Below, in pieces: positions 10,860 to 23,118 of a stretch of 64,000 bases of DNA (the stretch's first letter is position 1; each line of letters begins with the position of its first letter). The DNA comes from Taxillus chinensis (taxonomy: Eukaryota > Streptophyta > Magnoliopsida > Santalales > Loranthaceae): NCBI GenBank assembly GCA_023512835.1, contig CM042089.1:51049004-51113003 (forward strand), in the 5' to 3' direction. The notes beneath the pieces are model-generated. The model was not told the DNA's origin and made no database searches. It saw nothing but the letters and a program-made list of their open reading frames with translations. A program made the position numbers and the translations under genes.

Positions 10860-12241
10860 AAGGGATATTAAAATAGTACCTCGAACCACCGAAGGTCCAG
10901 CTCCACCTTCCTCGGAGGGTGATGGAAATTCCTCCATTTCAGCTGGTGCTGAGGTAAGCGCGAACACCCCGCCTTGGCCGCCCCCACCACTAGCCTCACT
11001 TGCCTTCCCTTTGCTCCGCCTGCAGCCCACCGGGACGCCCTCCGATCCTCCTTGTGGTTGCCTCTCCCCCGTGGCCTAGTGTGACCGGAACCACCGACCG
11101 GCCTGCCACGAATGTGCCGGCTTAGGGGCCGGGGCCGAAATTGGGTCCCACCCCTGCTCCCTTGTGCTAAGCTTCCAGCTCCCCGGTTGCTCCCCTTATC
11201 GAAACACACCTTGCCGATGTGTCCCACCTTCCCACGCCTATGACACGTCAAGTGCTGTTTGGGGCACTCACGCTTGACGTGCCCCTGACAGCCCACAACA
11301 GGTACACCCGCTTGGGAAGTTCCCGCAGGACTCCCTGTCCTCCAAGGTAACGGGATCCGGGCGGAGCCATTGAAGCTTGGCCCCCATCCTTGGGAAAAGT
11401 CCCACTCCCGGCTCAACCTTCGCCTCTTGGTATCACCGTGCTTGTCGCGCGCTTTGCCCCATCCGCTCCCGGTGAGCCCGTCTTCCCTCCTCTAATCCTC
11501 TCTCAACAATCTTGGCGGTGTCCACGACTTCAAAGATAGGTCTTCGTCGCAAAGATCTCCACCCTTTGCTTCAGGGCAGGTTTGAGACCCATGGTAAACT
11601 TATGGGCCTTCAGGTCCTCCCTTGATATTGCTTCGGAGCAAACCGACTCAGCCCTCGGAAATCTCGCTCATACTCGGCCACCGAGCGCGATCCCCGCTTC
11701 AGTCGCCGAACTCCTCCCGCTTCGCCACCGCAATGACTCGGGAAAGAACTCCTCATGGAACAGCTGGAGGAACTCGTTCCAGGCCATGGTCTCCATGTCC
11801 CGGCTTCCTGAGATGCTAAGCCACCATTCCAAGGCTTCCTCCTCCAACCGCCGGATTGCTAGTCTCACTTTGTCTTCCTCCCGGGGTCGAAGAAAGGAGA
11901 ACACATGCTCGATCTGCCGCAGCCCGGTCTCGCTCCTAGAGGTTCGGTTCCTCCCTTGAACCTTGGTGGATGTTCCTTTCGGAACTGCGTCAACACGTCT
12001 CCCCTCTTCCCGCCTCACCGGCACTTCCTGCCTACACGGAGGTTCCGCCTCACGGGGTGGAGAGGGTGGCACCGCCTGTCGTGCCATCATCTCCCGACGC
12101 ACCTCGTTTAGATCTCTCCCCGAGGTCCTCACGCATGCTCTGCACGTTCTCACTTAGGGCCCGGACTTGGGCCATGATCCGCTCCAGGGATCATCGCCCT
12201 ACACGCTGTCCTCTTCCCTCTCCAAGACGGCGAAGATTCAT
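10860..12241 (-). pseudogene. Degenerate Tekay gag
   Basis: A start at 12241-12239 (MNLRRLGEG...) is followed by a stop. The capsid-like region (about 12153-11668) carries QIEHVFSFL, REEDKVRLAIRRLEEEALEWW and EFFPESLRW, which match the gag at 54863-56042. The nucleocapsid end (about 11300-11195) has two zinc-knuckle remnants, CQGHVKREC and CHRRGKVGHIGKVC. In the second, a Cys is replaced by Arg, so it is no longer CCHC. The gene is broken by several frameshifts and lies between the PBS and the protease, as expected for gag. Confidence 0.8.
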
Positions 12242-12710
12242 CTTCTACAATGAGTAGCTCGGGTTACTCTCCTAGGAGGCATCGTCTACATAATTTAAAC
12301 CAAACTAGGATCAGCTTCCCTCAAGCTCTCCACACCCTCATCCCCATGGGCCATGAGGTACTCAAGCAACATCTTACATTTAAACACACAGAAAGTCACG
12401 AAGTACCACGGCAGCTATTCATAAGAACAAGTCTCACGGAAAATCACCGAATTTCACAAAGAACAAGTTTCAAAGAACATAGCATGTCCAATCACAATAC
12501 TCATACGGAAATTAAACTAGTGCCCTAATGCCAACGCATGTATGCACCCTCGACCCAAATGCAAGTGCCCTACTCCTTGGTCTAACTACCCCCGAGTACA
12601 CCCCGAAAACCAGATAGGACCACGTTGATCGGGCGTGTCCTATACCGCCTCCTAAGAGTCTCGACGGCCAGGCCTCCCCACTATCCTAGGTCCACTAGAC
12701 CATGAACTAT

Positions 12711-12722
12711 CGCTCGATACCA
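12711..12722 (-). other. Primer-binding site remnant (initiator Met tRNA type)
   Basis: On the minus strand TGGTATCGAGCG, close to the canonical TGGTATCAGAGC, lies three bases from the LTR boundary at 12726. It sets the element's direction as minus. Confidence 0.7.
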
Positions 12723-14167
12723 TATTGTCACGCCCCAATTTCCTTCCACTGAAAAGGAGTAGTGACTGCCCATGCCCGCACCCGGGGACAAGGGGTTGGT
12801 GCAAGCACCTTAAAAGGACCTCTAGCACGGGTGCTGTCCCAAACCTGCATAATCAGGCCAACATGCCAAGGGCATGCTCCTGCTCCCAAACCATGCACAC
12901 AAACACAAATTGAATAACAACACCTCATTTTATTTCATTTCAAAGGCTAAATGTTTATTACAACCCGGTCGGGGAAAAACCCCTATAAAGCCATAAATAA
13001 AACCAAACCAAAATCCAAACACATAAAACCAAAGTACAACAAGGAAATAATATAAAACTTTCAGCCTCGGGGGCCTAGCTCCTCGGCCTTCACCTACTGC
13101 CTTGCTAAACCCTGGCAAAAGAATCGGTTTATAGGAGGGGTGAGCAAACCACAGCTCGTTAGGGATCCGGTCTCCCCGACCCGTCCCACTCGTACAACAT
13201 GCATGATATGTGTATGCTTGTGCTCGTGTCGTGCCTAAGGCTAAAGCAGAAACATCACCCAGTAAACACTCTTTACCTGAACCCGCACCGAAGGGCAGAG
13301 GACACCCCGCCACCACGGCGACATGACATACCACATTCAGGCGAATGTTGCATGGACACCAATGCAACATTTTCCACCCGAGTCGGATATGGTCAACCAC
13401 CTCCTCGGGCGCCATATCTACCCTCAGGAATGGGTGTAGACTTAGCCCACCGTCGTGAGTGCTACACCGAGACTCAGGACCACGTCCTGGCCAAATCTCA
13501 AAGGGGTCCAGCTATTGTGCCTGGCCCAAATCTCGGCTCGGTCTCAAACAGACCAACGAACAACGATAACATTACATCTCAACATGTAAGCTCGGCACAG
13601 ATTTACACTTTATCTCGAAAGGACTAACATGGTCAGATACAAGCCACACACATCAGCCTCACAGGCTTAAAATCAAATACAAATCAAGCACAAGTACACA
13701 CCAGTCGCACAGGCATATCATTAAACACCCATATACCGGGTCTCACAGGCATTATATTGAATACATGGCATGCAGGCCTCACAGACATTTCATCAAACAC
13801 ATAGTGTGCAGGCCTCACAGGACATTTCATCAAACACATAGTGGGCATAAACAAACCCAGAAAAATCCTCGAGGCCAAATTAACATCGAATCAACAAAAC
13901 ATGCCACTGAAGGCCAACATCCATATAGGAGATCACACCTATATGGATTTACATATATATATAGGTGTATATCCTAAAACGAGAGGGGAGTTAGGAAGAA
14001 CATAGATCCCTACCTCAGCTCTTGTCCTATCCTCTACGCTAGACACCTTCCAACGACGCGAACCACCACCAGGCAACGCCCGGAGATCCTCTCTCTCTCT
14101 CTCTCTCTCTCTAGCGACGGGCAAAGAAGGAAGAACACAAGAACCCTAAATTCAAACTCAAGCCCTC

Positions 14168-14245
14168 CTTATATAGACACTACCCACATCAAAACGACGT
14201 AGTTTTGATTAAGTAAACCCAGGATCAAAACGACGTAGTTTTGAT
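14168..14245 (-). promoter_or_regulatory. LTR promoter: two ACGT palindromes and TATA
   Basis: Palindromes at 14188-14209 and 14224-14245 with the CTATATAAGG box at about 14168-14177 on the minus strand; same layout as 6811-6889. Confidence 0.65.
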
Positions 14246-14374
14246 CACACAAGTTAGCACCTTTCCGCACCCATATAGGCCAAAATACTCGGAATTTCAA
14301 CATGGTCCTTTGGAGAAAGATCATTAGAATGTCAAAACCAAGGGAACCATGCAAAAATATGGCTGCACGCCAAT

Positions 14375-14403
14375 TTGCACGTGAATTCCCAATTCACGTG
14401 CAA
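14375..14403. promoter_or_regulatory. G-box inverted repeat in LTR
   Basis: Same perfect 13-bp arms and CCC spacer as 7018-7046, each arm with CACGTG. Confidence 0.65.
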
Positions 14404-14690
14404 CTCCAAATGGACTCCAAATGCTCTCAAACTTCACCCCTAGCCTCCTTGCATCATTTAGAAGACAATCACACTTGCACGTGAATTGGACCCATATCAC
14501 GTGCACCTCACATACACGTCCGTTTGGCCTGAAACTTCGTGGTAGATAGAGGACATCATTCTAAGCATCTTTCCTTTAGCACGTGAATTCATTTGAGCCC
14601 ATTCACTAGGTCAAAATCTAGAAAAACTCTACTCGGAAGCAAAACCGTGACTAACCGTGACTAACTTAAGGTACGGGTCCTTACACAAAC

Positions 14691-15110
14691 AAATAAACAA
14701 GCAAAAAAAAAAACAAAATAAGACAGAAAAACAAGCAAAAAAAAAACGTTTTTCAATAAAATGTTTTTTTTTTCAAAATCTCTTCAATAACATGTTTTGA
14801 AAATGTTTTCATGGAATGTTTTCCAAATGTCTTCCAACAAAAACAAAAAAAAAACAAAAAAACGTTTTCATGTTTTCAAACAAAAAAAAAAAAAAAATCA
14901 AAATTAGTACTTCAATTTCCCAAACCAAAAAAAAAAACAAAAAAACAAAAAAAAAAAAAAAAAGACCAAAATGTTTTTTTACAAAACATAGAAAACAAAA
15001 AAATGTATGTTTTCTAACCCCAAAAAAAACAAAAAACAAAACAAAACAAAACAAAACCAAAAAAAAAAGAAAAAAAAAAATTGTCTAGGACTTCAAAACC
15101 AAAAACCAAA
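14691..15110. repeat. Oligo-A tract zone of Tat LTR
   Basis: Long A runs broken by C, G or T. The uninterrupted counterpart is about 29150-29560 in the 3' LTR, with different run lengths. Lys/Asn-rich or Phe-rich open frames here are compositional artefacts. Confidence 0.75.
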
Positions 15111-15528
15111 ACCAATCTCTAGGATCTCATTCTCCACTTTAAACAAAAACCCAAAATTTTTAGGATTCCCTTTTTAGAAATTTAGGATAAATCCGTTTTA
15201 ACTATAACTTTAATAAATAACTTAGCTAGATAAAAATCATAGACTTTTTAGGAAACTTAACTCAGTTATGACAGTACAAATAAAAGAAAAACCTCCTCCT
15301 CCTAAATTAGATACCGAAAGGGCGCTGTAGGGGTGCTAATCCTTCCCTACACGTAACCAACTCCCGAACCCATCTCTGATAACGCGGACCACACACTTAA
15401 GACTACTCAAAGTAGAGGGTATCCAACTGTACCCCAAAAACAGTTGGTGGCGACTCTAAAATTTCTCACCATTGGTCTAGTTTGAGCTCACCCCAAAAAC
15501 GGGCCCGGACGAAAACCGGTGATGACAA

Positions 15529-15546
15529 TGGCAACTCTGTTGGGGA
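15529..15546 (+). other. Tat primer-binding site (arginine-tRNA type)
   Basis: TGGCAACTCTGTTGGGGA starts two bases after the LTR end GATGACA (15521-15527). It closely resembles the TGGCGACTC...TGGGGA site known for Tat/Ogre elements, which prime from tRNA-Arg. The tRNA assignment is from family knowledge. Confidence 0.75.
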
Positions 15547-16141
15547 ATTAAGAATAAACACTTTAGAGAGTTAGGTCTAGAACTAGGACTTAGGAGGTTA
15601 TATTTAATTGTGCGATTGTATATATGTATCTGTCATGCCAAGTTGTTTTGATACAATTGTCATTTAAACTGTGATTTATTTATACGCTTTCATTACCATG
15701 ATAGTTGTGATTTATTGCTTTCCATACTTGTTGCATTCATGCATAACCCTATACCCGGGTTTAGCACAATTTAGGTTAGCGAGGTTCAGTACGGTCCCCA
15801 ACGCGTTGATCATTATCCGCATAGGGCCTCGGACTCCTCACTCAAACTTGAGGTTCTTTTAAGGCACGTCCTTTTAAGATCCCCCTCCGGTAAATCCCAT
15901 GGTGTACGGAGCCCTCTATTGAGGAAGTTTGGGAACCAACGAATAAGATAGGGGTAGCAATAAAAGCCCATCAGGGGTATTGACCCATATTTTGTTTGCT
16001 CATTCCATGCCATGCTAACCTTTGTTTTGTAGGGTAGTCCTTAAGTCATCCCCTACACATTTAACTGTTTTTTAATTGGTTTATTCTTTATCCTGTCTAC
16101 CTACCTCGATATATATTGACTTGTCATCCTAACCTATCATC
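15547..16141 (+). other. Tat leader, non-coding
   Basis: About 600 bp between the PBS and ORF1. No conserved frame is visible. Long leaders of this kind are usual in Tat/Ogre elements. Confidence 0.6.
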
Positions 16142-17424
16142 ATGTATAACATGACATTCATCATTCATATAGGCATGGCAACTTTCGATCATCTCCTAAA
16201 AGGCCTTCAGGACAAGGAGACCGTCACGATAGTGGCCCAAGCATCGGGAGACATTCAACTTCGCCTTGGAGATTTCCCGCCAGGAGAGGCCTACAAGGCA
16301 GAACATGTTATCATAGAAGACCAGCTGGACTATACTAAGGAGGTACAGACAATATGGAAGCAATGGTCAGACGAAAGGAAAAGCGTATACATACAACAGT
16401 TTGGGGATTTGCTCCATGTAACCGAGCTACTGGCCGATACGGATATGCTTGGGGCAGCCATTTATTTCCGGGAACCTCGACGGCGGTGCTTCAACTTCAA
16501 CACCTAGATCTTGTTCCCACAATAGAAGAGTCTGGAAGATTACTTGGATATCCCCGTGGAAAACAAAATGAAAGTCTATCCGCGAGCCCGAAGGTCATGC
16601 CGAAAGGCCTTTGCGAGATTATGGGAAAGCCGGTATGGGACTCACCGGCGGTCGCAACTTACGGTGGGCGCGAATATCTTCCATGGGCAACAATCAAAGA
16701 AGTAATACAAACCGCAACGGAAGCGGAGGCACACAAATTGCTTACACTAGCTATATATGGGCTAGTCATTTTCCCGAGGATACTGGCCCACATTGATGGG
16801 GCAATTGTAGATTTGGTCCAGCAGGTGCTCAAAGGATGTGACCCTACTCCTGCTATCTTGGCTGAAACCATCCGATCCCTTACTTACCTAAGGAGTAGAG
16901 GCTCGGGACAGTTTATGGGGTGCTCACCTCTCCTATGTACTTGGTTGCAAGGTCATTTCCCCTGTAGTGTTCATTGTTTCCCTGCTGTTTATCAAGTACT
17001 AGCCACAACACTACTAGATATTCTGCTCAGCAAGTGGAGCCTACCAAAGGACTTTGAGAGCTGGAAAAAGAAGTTGGGGAACCTCATAGAAGCTGACATT
17101 ACTTGGACTGCTCCTTGGATGCCAGTGGTCTCCATGACATATAGCTGCGGGGACTACAATTGGGTTCCACTTTTAGGTCCCTGGGGAGGAACTGCATATG
17201 CACCACTGCAGGTGGGAAGACAAGTGGGGCGCCATCAGATTATTCCCGTGCTCTTTGGCATGGAAGAGTGTGACTTCACTTACAAAGAGAGCCATGCTCG
17301 TAGAAGAAGGCAAGAAGATGCATCAAGCATGGTCTACACCACACAAGATCCAACCCAACAGTTCAAAACCTGGTGTTTTCCCAAAGATACATATCTTGGA
17401 GGGCACAACACAAGCCACGGCTAA
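16142..17424 (+). pseudogene. Tat/Ogre ORF1 (extra protein before gag), frameshifted
   Basis: The N-terminal block runs 16142-16507; an internal Met at 16175 (MATFDHLLKG) is a plausible start. It then continues in the next frame to 17424 (LDLVPTIEESGRLLGY...). The shift lies at about 16480-16505, so one small indel separates two well-preserved halves totalling about 420 codons. The second half carries LPWATIKEVIQTATE, LAIYGLVIFPR and YNWVPLLGPWGG, which I recognise as typical of the ORF1 of plant Tat/Ogre elements (often annotated as a plant DUF7745-type protein). Its biochemical role is not known. Position between leader and gag fits. No catalytic motif is evident. Confidence 0.72.
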
Positions 17425-17893
17425 CTTCAGACATGAAGGCTATCCTCCAGGAGAATCAGACTTTAAGGCGAGCAGATCCAGAGGCTAGAAGCATCTCTAG
17501 AGGGAACTCTTCAAAGGCTGCAGTGAGGGAAAAACAGATCGCGACCATAATGAAGCAGCGGAGGATGCGGGTGAACGACCACCCCGAGAAAGAGGCGCCG
17601 TGCTCCTTAGGAGATGACTGGAAGAATGCCTTAAGATCATGTAGTGATAGCTTTCATTTTACATGGCATTTCAGCATTGTATGTTTGTATTGAGTGTTTA
17701 TATTGTATGTTTTGTTTGCAATAAAGTTGTTTGTTTCTTTAACCCTCTGCATAGACATTCATGCATACATGCATATCAAAAAAAATCAAATAAAAGTTCC
17801 CTTGTACCCAAGTGGGTAGCATCCTCCCTCTAGGATTGCGCACTCTTACAATCTCAAGATCCCGGCGCAATCAAATACCTCGACCGCGGCCCA

Positions 17894-19726
17894 ATGGCAA
17901 GAAACAGAGAACGGACTCATGGGGTTGGAACAGTCACAACAAACCCTACAGGGGCAAATGTCTGCAATAATGGAAATGCTCACAAAATTGATCAAGAAAG
18001 AGGAAGAATTCCGACCGGGGAACTACCAATCACCATCAAGAGCAGGGGACGGGGAGGTCGTTTCGGTCACCCAACCTGGCTCCAAGCCAGGCACCCACAT
18101 ACCATCCTGCTATGGCACAACCTCCAACCCCAAATCAAACTCATTTCACTATGCCTGCACCGGGAAATGTAATGGAAGCAATGGGTTCCCCTGCTCCTCA
18201 GGAAAATGTTGAGTCTTTCGCTCTACGCCGACTCGAGGAAAGGTTGAAAGCCGTAGAAGGCACTGACAGCTATGGCATGACCAGCCCACAAGACTTATGC
18301 CTAGTCCCTGGAGTGGTGCTGCCACCAAAATTCAAAATGCCAGAGTTTGAAAAATTCAATGGGACCCGATGTCCAAAGACACATTTGGCCATGTATTGTC
18401 AAAAGATGGCTGCTTATCTTTGGTGAAGACAAGCTCCTCATGCATTGTTTCCAGGAAAGCCTAACTGGGGCATCCCTTCGCTGGTACTTTCAGCTAAATG
18501 GAAACCGCGTCAAGACATGGAAAGAATTAGCTACTTCCTTCTTGGCATAGTAAAAACATGTCACCGAACTGGCGTTGGATCGATTAACCCTGCAGTCCAT
18601 GGAAAAGGGATCCGAGGAGAATTTCAAGGATTATGCACGAAGATGGAGAGAGGCCGCTGTGGAGGTTCAACCTCCTCTTACCGAAAGAGAGCTCACTACT
18701 CTTTTTATCAACACACTAAAAGGCGTATACTACGAGAAATTGATAGGTAACGTCTCCAACAACTTTGCAGACTTGGTTGCATCCGGTGAACGCGTAGAAA
18801 GTGGAATCAAAGGAGGAAAGCTAAAGGGTGATGCAGCTGAGGCATCAAAACGGTTTCAACCACCAGCGAAAAAGAAGGAAAATGAAACCAATCCGGTATA
18901 CCCATCACACCGATCAATACAACCAACGTTCTACCAAGCGCCAGGATGTTGCAGAGGGTCACCTGGTAGCCGCTTATCTTCACCTGCTCCATCTCCCCAA
19001 TTCATGCCATACCTGCCGCAAGGAGGCGTCCCATTTCCATACTCAACGGTACCTAACTCATTTCAACCGAGAGCACCATACCCAAGCAATCAAGGCCAGC
19101 GGCTCGGGAAGGACCAGGGAGCCGCATTTCAAGGACAAGGGCAACCAAGGGCCCCGACCCGGCAACGGAGCGAATCAGGCTTCTCGTCGACCGCGACAAG
19201 AGTTTGACCCGATCCCAATGACATATGCCGAACTATATCCCAAGCTTTTAGAGGCAAGGATGGTAACCCCTATACCCTTGGGAGAAATAAAGACTCCTCC
19301 CCCGGCCTGGTACAAGCCGGATGCCGGTGGGAATATCATGCAGGTGGAGCTGGACATGATATCGAAAAGCGTATAACGTTCAAAAGGAAGGTTCGGGCAT
19401 TAAAGGATGCAAAGTGGCTGGATTTTTCCCGCACTAGCCGGGACACCAAATGTGAACAGCAATCCTCTCCCGAACACTCCAACAATGTTGCTAGTATCGA
19501 GAAGGAAGGGCGGCTGGAAAGGTTCTCTCAAGTACAAATGGAGAAAATGTATTTGTTTACTCTATACGGGAACATGGCTATATACCTGATTAAAGATGCA
19601 CCAAAAGCGGGGAATGGAACAGATAGGGAAAAGCAATGCCCTTATCACAAGATGTCACGGGGACATGACATCACGGAATGTCCTGAGTTTTCGAGGTGGT
19701 GCAAAAACTCATGGACCAAAGGATGA
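17894..19726 (+). pseudogene. Tat gag (capsid and nucleocapsid), broken
   Basis: Successive blocks in different frames: N-terminal 17919-18110, middle 18112-18426 with MPEFEKFNGTRCPKTHLAMY, capsid core 18430-19207 with GASLRWYFQL and ENFKDYARRWREAAVEVQPP, then 19200-19376 with AELYPKLLEARMVTPIPLG. Two adjacent stops at 18548-18553 sit where CAG and TAC would give the usual Q-Y, so they look like point mutations. The nucleocapsid has one knuckle with its last Cys replaced by Arg (about 19320-19365) and one intact C-x2-H-x5-H-x4-C block, CPYHKMSRGHDITEC (about 19636-19680). It would have packaged the element RNA; now it is non-functional. Confidence 0.8.
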
Positions 19727-20130
19727 TAGAATTCTCAAGAGGAGGAATGGACAACCAAAGCCACATGATCCAAGGAGATCATTCACACAAATCGCCATGG
19801 GTGCTAGCACCCCTTGTCTTAATCTGTTAAGGCTCCAGGAGAACCCGGTGCTGCCACATGGAATCAAGCCTCTCACTATCCATGCCTCAAGTCTCGTGCC
19901 GACAAGGTGGAAAGGACCGAAATCCCACAACTACCGCATGGAATTGCACCCCTCACCATAGGTGTTCCTGCTCCTTTCCCCTATAAACCGATAAAGCAGT
20001 CCCATGGAATTACGGTTGTGAAGTAGTCCAGGGAGCCACCACTATAGTAGAAAAGAAGACCAGGAGCGGTCGGGCTTACGCCCTGAGATAGTTGACAAAA
20101 CAAGGAAAGAAAAAGTTGTAGAACAAGACA

Positions 20131-21081
20131 TTGAGCCTACACCTGGAAGCAACAAAGAAGGGAACACCGATCACCGAAGAAGAAACCACAGAATTTCTGA
20201 AACTCATGAAGCGGAGCGAGTATAATATTGTGGATCAATTAAGTCGGCAACCGGCTCGTATCTCCTTGCTCTCATTAATGATGGATTCCCAACCTCACCG
20301 GAAGCACCTGCTGAAGGTTCTAAGCCAGGCCCTACGTTCCTCCAACCATCTCGGTCGCGAATGTGGATGGACTCACCGATAACCTCATCCTGAATAACGT
20401 AATTAGCTTTGGAGATGACGAGCTCCCCCAAGAAGGAAAGGGGCACATAAAAGCTCTGCACATCACGATCAAATGCAAGGAGCACACCATAGCCCGTGTA
20501 CTTATTGACAACGGCTCGGCCTTGAACATTATGCCCTTGCATATACCGCAGCAGCCTTCCAATTGACACGTCCTATATGCGTCCCGATGACGATGAAGGT
20601 ACGGGCATTCGATGGAGGAAAGCGTGACGTGGTGGGAACTCCTGGATGTTCCACTCATGATTGGGCCAACTACTTTTACGGTGGAATTTCGGGTAATGGA
20701 CATCACTCCATATTACAATGTTTGTTGGGAAGAACCTGGATCCACATGGCGGGGGCGGTGCCGTCCGGCTCCACCAAAAGATGAAGTTTGTAATGGGGGA
20801 CCAGCTCATCTGCATCTCCTGGAGAGACAAGCTTCCTCGTCACCAAACCGGCATCGGTCCCTTATGTTGAAAGCAACGAAGATGTGCCAGAATGCTCCTA
20901 TCGGGCTTTTGAGATGGTAAATGTCGCCTCCGCCCTAGACCATCGTCTCTCGAAGGCAGCAAAAATGGTTGCGACCACTATGATCAAACAAGGGTACAAA
21001 CCGGGGCAAGGATTAGGCCTGACAGCTCAAGGGATTCGAAACCCCCGACCATCCGAGAAAATACCGAAAAGTTTGGGCTAG
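20131..21081 (+). pseudogene. Tat protease and G-patch-like segment, broken
   Basis: A pre-protease segment (EEETTEFLKLMKRSEYNIVD) at about 20178-20240 leads to the aspartic protease with RVLIDNGSALNI at about 20495-20530. The DNG-S-LN form, in place of DTG, is usual for Tat proteases. The following flap region (KVRAFDGG, TFTVEFRVMDI, about 20597-20705) is split by frameshifts. Near 20900-21060 lies SKAAKMVATTMIKQGYKPGQGLG, resembling the G-patch-like stretch often found between protease and RT in this lineage. It would have cleaved the polyprotein. Confidence 0.75.
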
Positions 21082-21553
21082 GCTACGTCCCTACAAAAGC
21101 CGACAGACAGAGAGAAGCTATCAAGAAAAGGGAAGTCGAATGGCAAGATTGCGAGAAAAGGCCAGGACAAGAAGAAAGGAGAAGCTTTCCCCCTTTGAAT
21201 GTTACATTCCGAAGTGGAGGGTTTATCCACAAGAGCCAACCTGAGCCCAAGACGGGGACCGTAGCCGTCTTCGGACATAAATGAGCATGCACCAAGCAAG
21301 ATGGTTCAGCTAGTGCGAGAGGATCCCAACCAGCCTTTGAACAATTGGACCAGCCTGGACCTCCTCATAATGTAATGCTTACGGGTCACCTGGGATTTAA
21401 TGTATTCTATTTTAATGTACTTTGAAGTCGTGAACATTTGTTTTTCCTTAAACCTTCCAATAAAATGTGTTTTTCAAATCTTTCATGGTGCATTCCATTC
21501 ATCACATATGCATATCATATTTGGTTACCAACTTGTCATTCTCTTATAAACAG

Positions 21554-23118
21554 GTATCACAATGTCAATGAAAACATAGTACGCGAAAGCGAAACGAGAT
21601 GCCAAAGGTTTGACCAAAGTCCAAACTGGGAGCAGCCCGTGTTTGAAGCTGATGAGAATGAGATAGAAGAGACACCTGAGCTACCAGGGGAGATTATACG
21701 CCTGTTGGAAAGGGAAGACCGTTTATCCATTCCAAGTGAAGACCCAGTAGAAACAGTGAATTTGGGGACGACAATACGAACCAAAAGAATTGAGGGTGGG
21801 GTCTTTGATATCTACCGACATCAAGAGGAAGTCAATCGAGCTGTTAAGAAGCTACATCGACATTTTTGCATGGTCATACCAAGACATGCCCGGGTTAAAC
21901 ACAGATATAGTGCAACATCATATACCCGTGAAGCCAGAGTGCAAGCCAATACAGCAGAAATTGCGAAGAATGAGGCCAGAGATGATACTGAAGATTAAAG
22001 AAGAGGTCAAAAAGCAATGGGATGCAGGTTTCCTAAGTGTCTCCCACTATCCAGAATGGGTCACTAATGTTGTACCAGTACCAAAGAAAGGAGGCAAAGT
22101 ACGCATGTGTGTCGACTATAGAGATCTGAATTGGGCCAGTCCGAAAGACAACTTCCCGCTTCCTCATATTGATACCTTAGTGGATAATACAAAGAAACAT
22201 GCCCTATTCTCCTTCATGGATGGTTTCTCGGGCTATAATCAAATTCGTATGGCCCCCGAACACAAAGAGAGGACCACATTCACGACACTTTAGGGCACCT
22301 TTTGCTATAATGTGATGCCTTTTGGCCTGAGGAACGCAGGGGCAACCTATCAGCGAGCCATGGTGACCCTATTCCATGACATGATGCATAAAGAAGTCGA
22401 GGTATATGTGGACGACATGATAGCTAAATCTCGAAGCACTGAAGATTATATCGAAGTACTCCGCTAGCTCTTCAACAGGCTACGGAAATATCAACTGAAA
22501 TTGAACCCCGAAAAGTGCACTTTCGGAGCCATGTCGGGAAAACTGTTGGGTTTCATTGTGAGCCAAAAAGGAGTGGAAATCGATCCAGATAAAGTTCGAG
22601 CTATCCAAGAGATGCCACCACCATGGACCTTCAAGGAGGTTAGAGGATTCCTAGGGCGACTGAATTACATTGCCCGATTTATTTCCTAATTGACAGCCAC
22701 CTGTGAACCCATTTTCAAGACTTTACGAAAGAACAACCCAGAAATTTGGAATGACAAGTGTCAAGAAGCTTTTGACAAGATCAAACAATATCTGTCTAAT
22801 CCACCCATTTTGATCCCACCAGGACTGGGATAGACCTCCCGATCTTGTACTTGACCGTCAGGGAGTTAGCAATGGGTTCTGTCTTGGGGCAACACGACTT
22901 CTACAGGCAAGAAGGAGCAAGCCATTTATTACCTCAAGAAGAAGTTCACCATTAATGAAGAAAACTACACACCCTTGGAGAAGACGTGTTGTGCTCTTGT
23001 CCTGGATAACGAGAAGATTGAGGCAATACACTCTTTATCATACTACTTGGCTGATTTCAAGGCATGATCCGCTCAAATATCTCTTGGAAAAGCCATCCAT
23101 TTCGGGAAGAATCGCCAA
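21554..23118 (+). pseudogene. Tat reverse transcriptase and RNase H
   Basis: A linker (NWEQPVFEADENEIEETPEL) precedes a frameshift near 21790. RT then runs in one frame: DIFAWSYQDMPGLNTDIV, PVPKKGGKVRMCVDYRDLN, SFMDGFSGYNQI, FGLRNAGATYQRAM, and the catalytic YVDDM (22405-22419). Nonsense codons at 22291-22293 and about 22465, and after FIS at about 22687, sit where Trp or Gln codons are expected, which fits single C-to-T or G-to-A changes. The classical RNase H (LAMGSVLGQ, then EKTCCAL and TRRLRQYTLYHTTWLIS) lies at about 22860-23100 with further shifts. It converts element RNA to cDNA; this copy is dead. Confidence 0.85.

Larger units (their letters stand above)
5387..14685 (-). mobile_element. 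Tekay-type chromovirus, minus strand
   Basis: Bounded by LTRs of 1938 bp (5387-7324) and 1960 bp (12726-14685). On the minus strand these read TGTAAGGACCCGTACC...GGGGCGTGACA. The PBS lies beside the right LTR (12711-12722) and the purine tract beside the left LTR (7325-7341), so transcription ran right to left. Between them are decayed gag (from about 12241), protease, RT, RNase H, integrase and a chromodomain-like tail (to about 7562). The right flank CAAAC (14686-14690) matches the bases left of the adjoining TRIM (4879-4883), not those left of this element. Lineage rests on the PBS type, the C-terminal integrase/chromodomain block and similarity to 49097-58333. Confidence 0.88.
12726..14685 (-). 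mobile_element. 5' LTR of the 5387-14685 Tekay element
   Basis: Collinear with 5387-7324. It carries a CT run (about 14089-14112), a TATA box, two palindromes and the G-box stem. The outer end TGTAAGGACC (minus strand) is at 14685 and is followed by CAAAC (14686-14690). Confidence 0.9.
2681..15527 (+). mobile_element. Tat element 5' LTR (split by 4884-14685)
   Basis: Two blocks, 2681-4883 and 14686-15527, total about 3.04 kb and correspond along their length to the 3' LTR (26970-29999). Removing the insertion and one CAAAC copy restores the exact junction seen uninterrupted at about 29142-29180 in the 3' LTR. The left block holds a TTGACC and TCGAAGCC repeat zone (about 3165-3590), GA-rich leader-like DNA and oligo-A tracts. 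The right block holds long A tracts and ends GATGACA. Confidence 0.92.

Noticed and set aside
14809..15090. Long Lys/Asn- or Phe-rich open frames
   Set aside because: Produced by A-tract DNA in the Tat LTR; the copy at 29270-29593 differs in run length and frame, so nothing is conserved at protein level.
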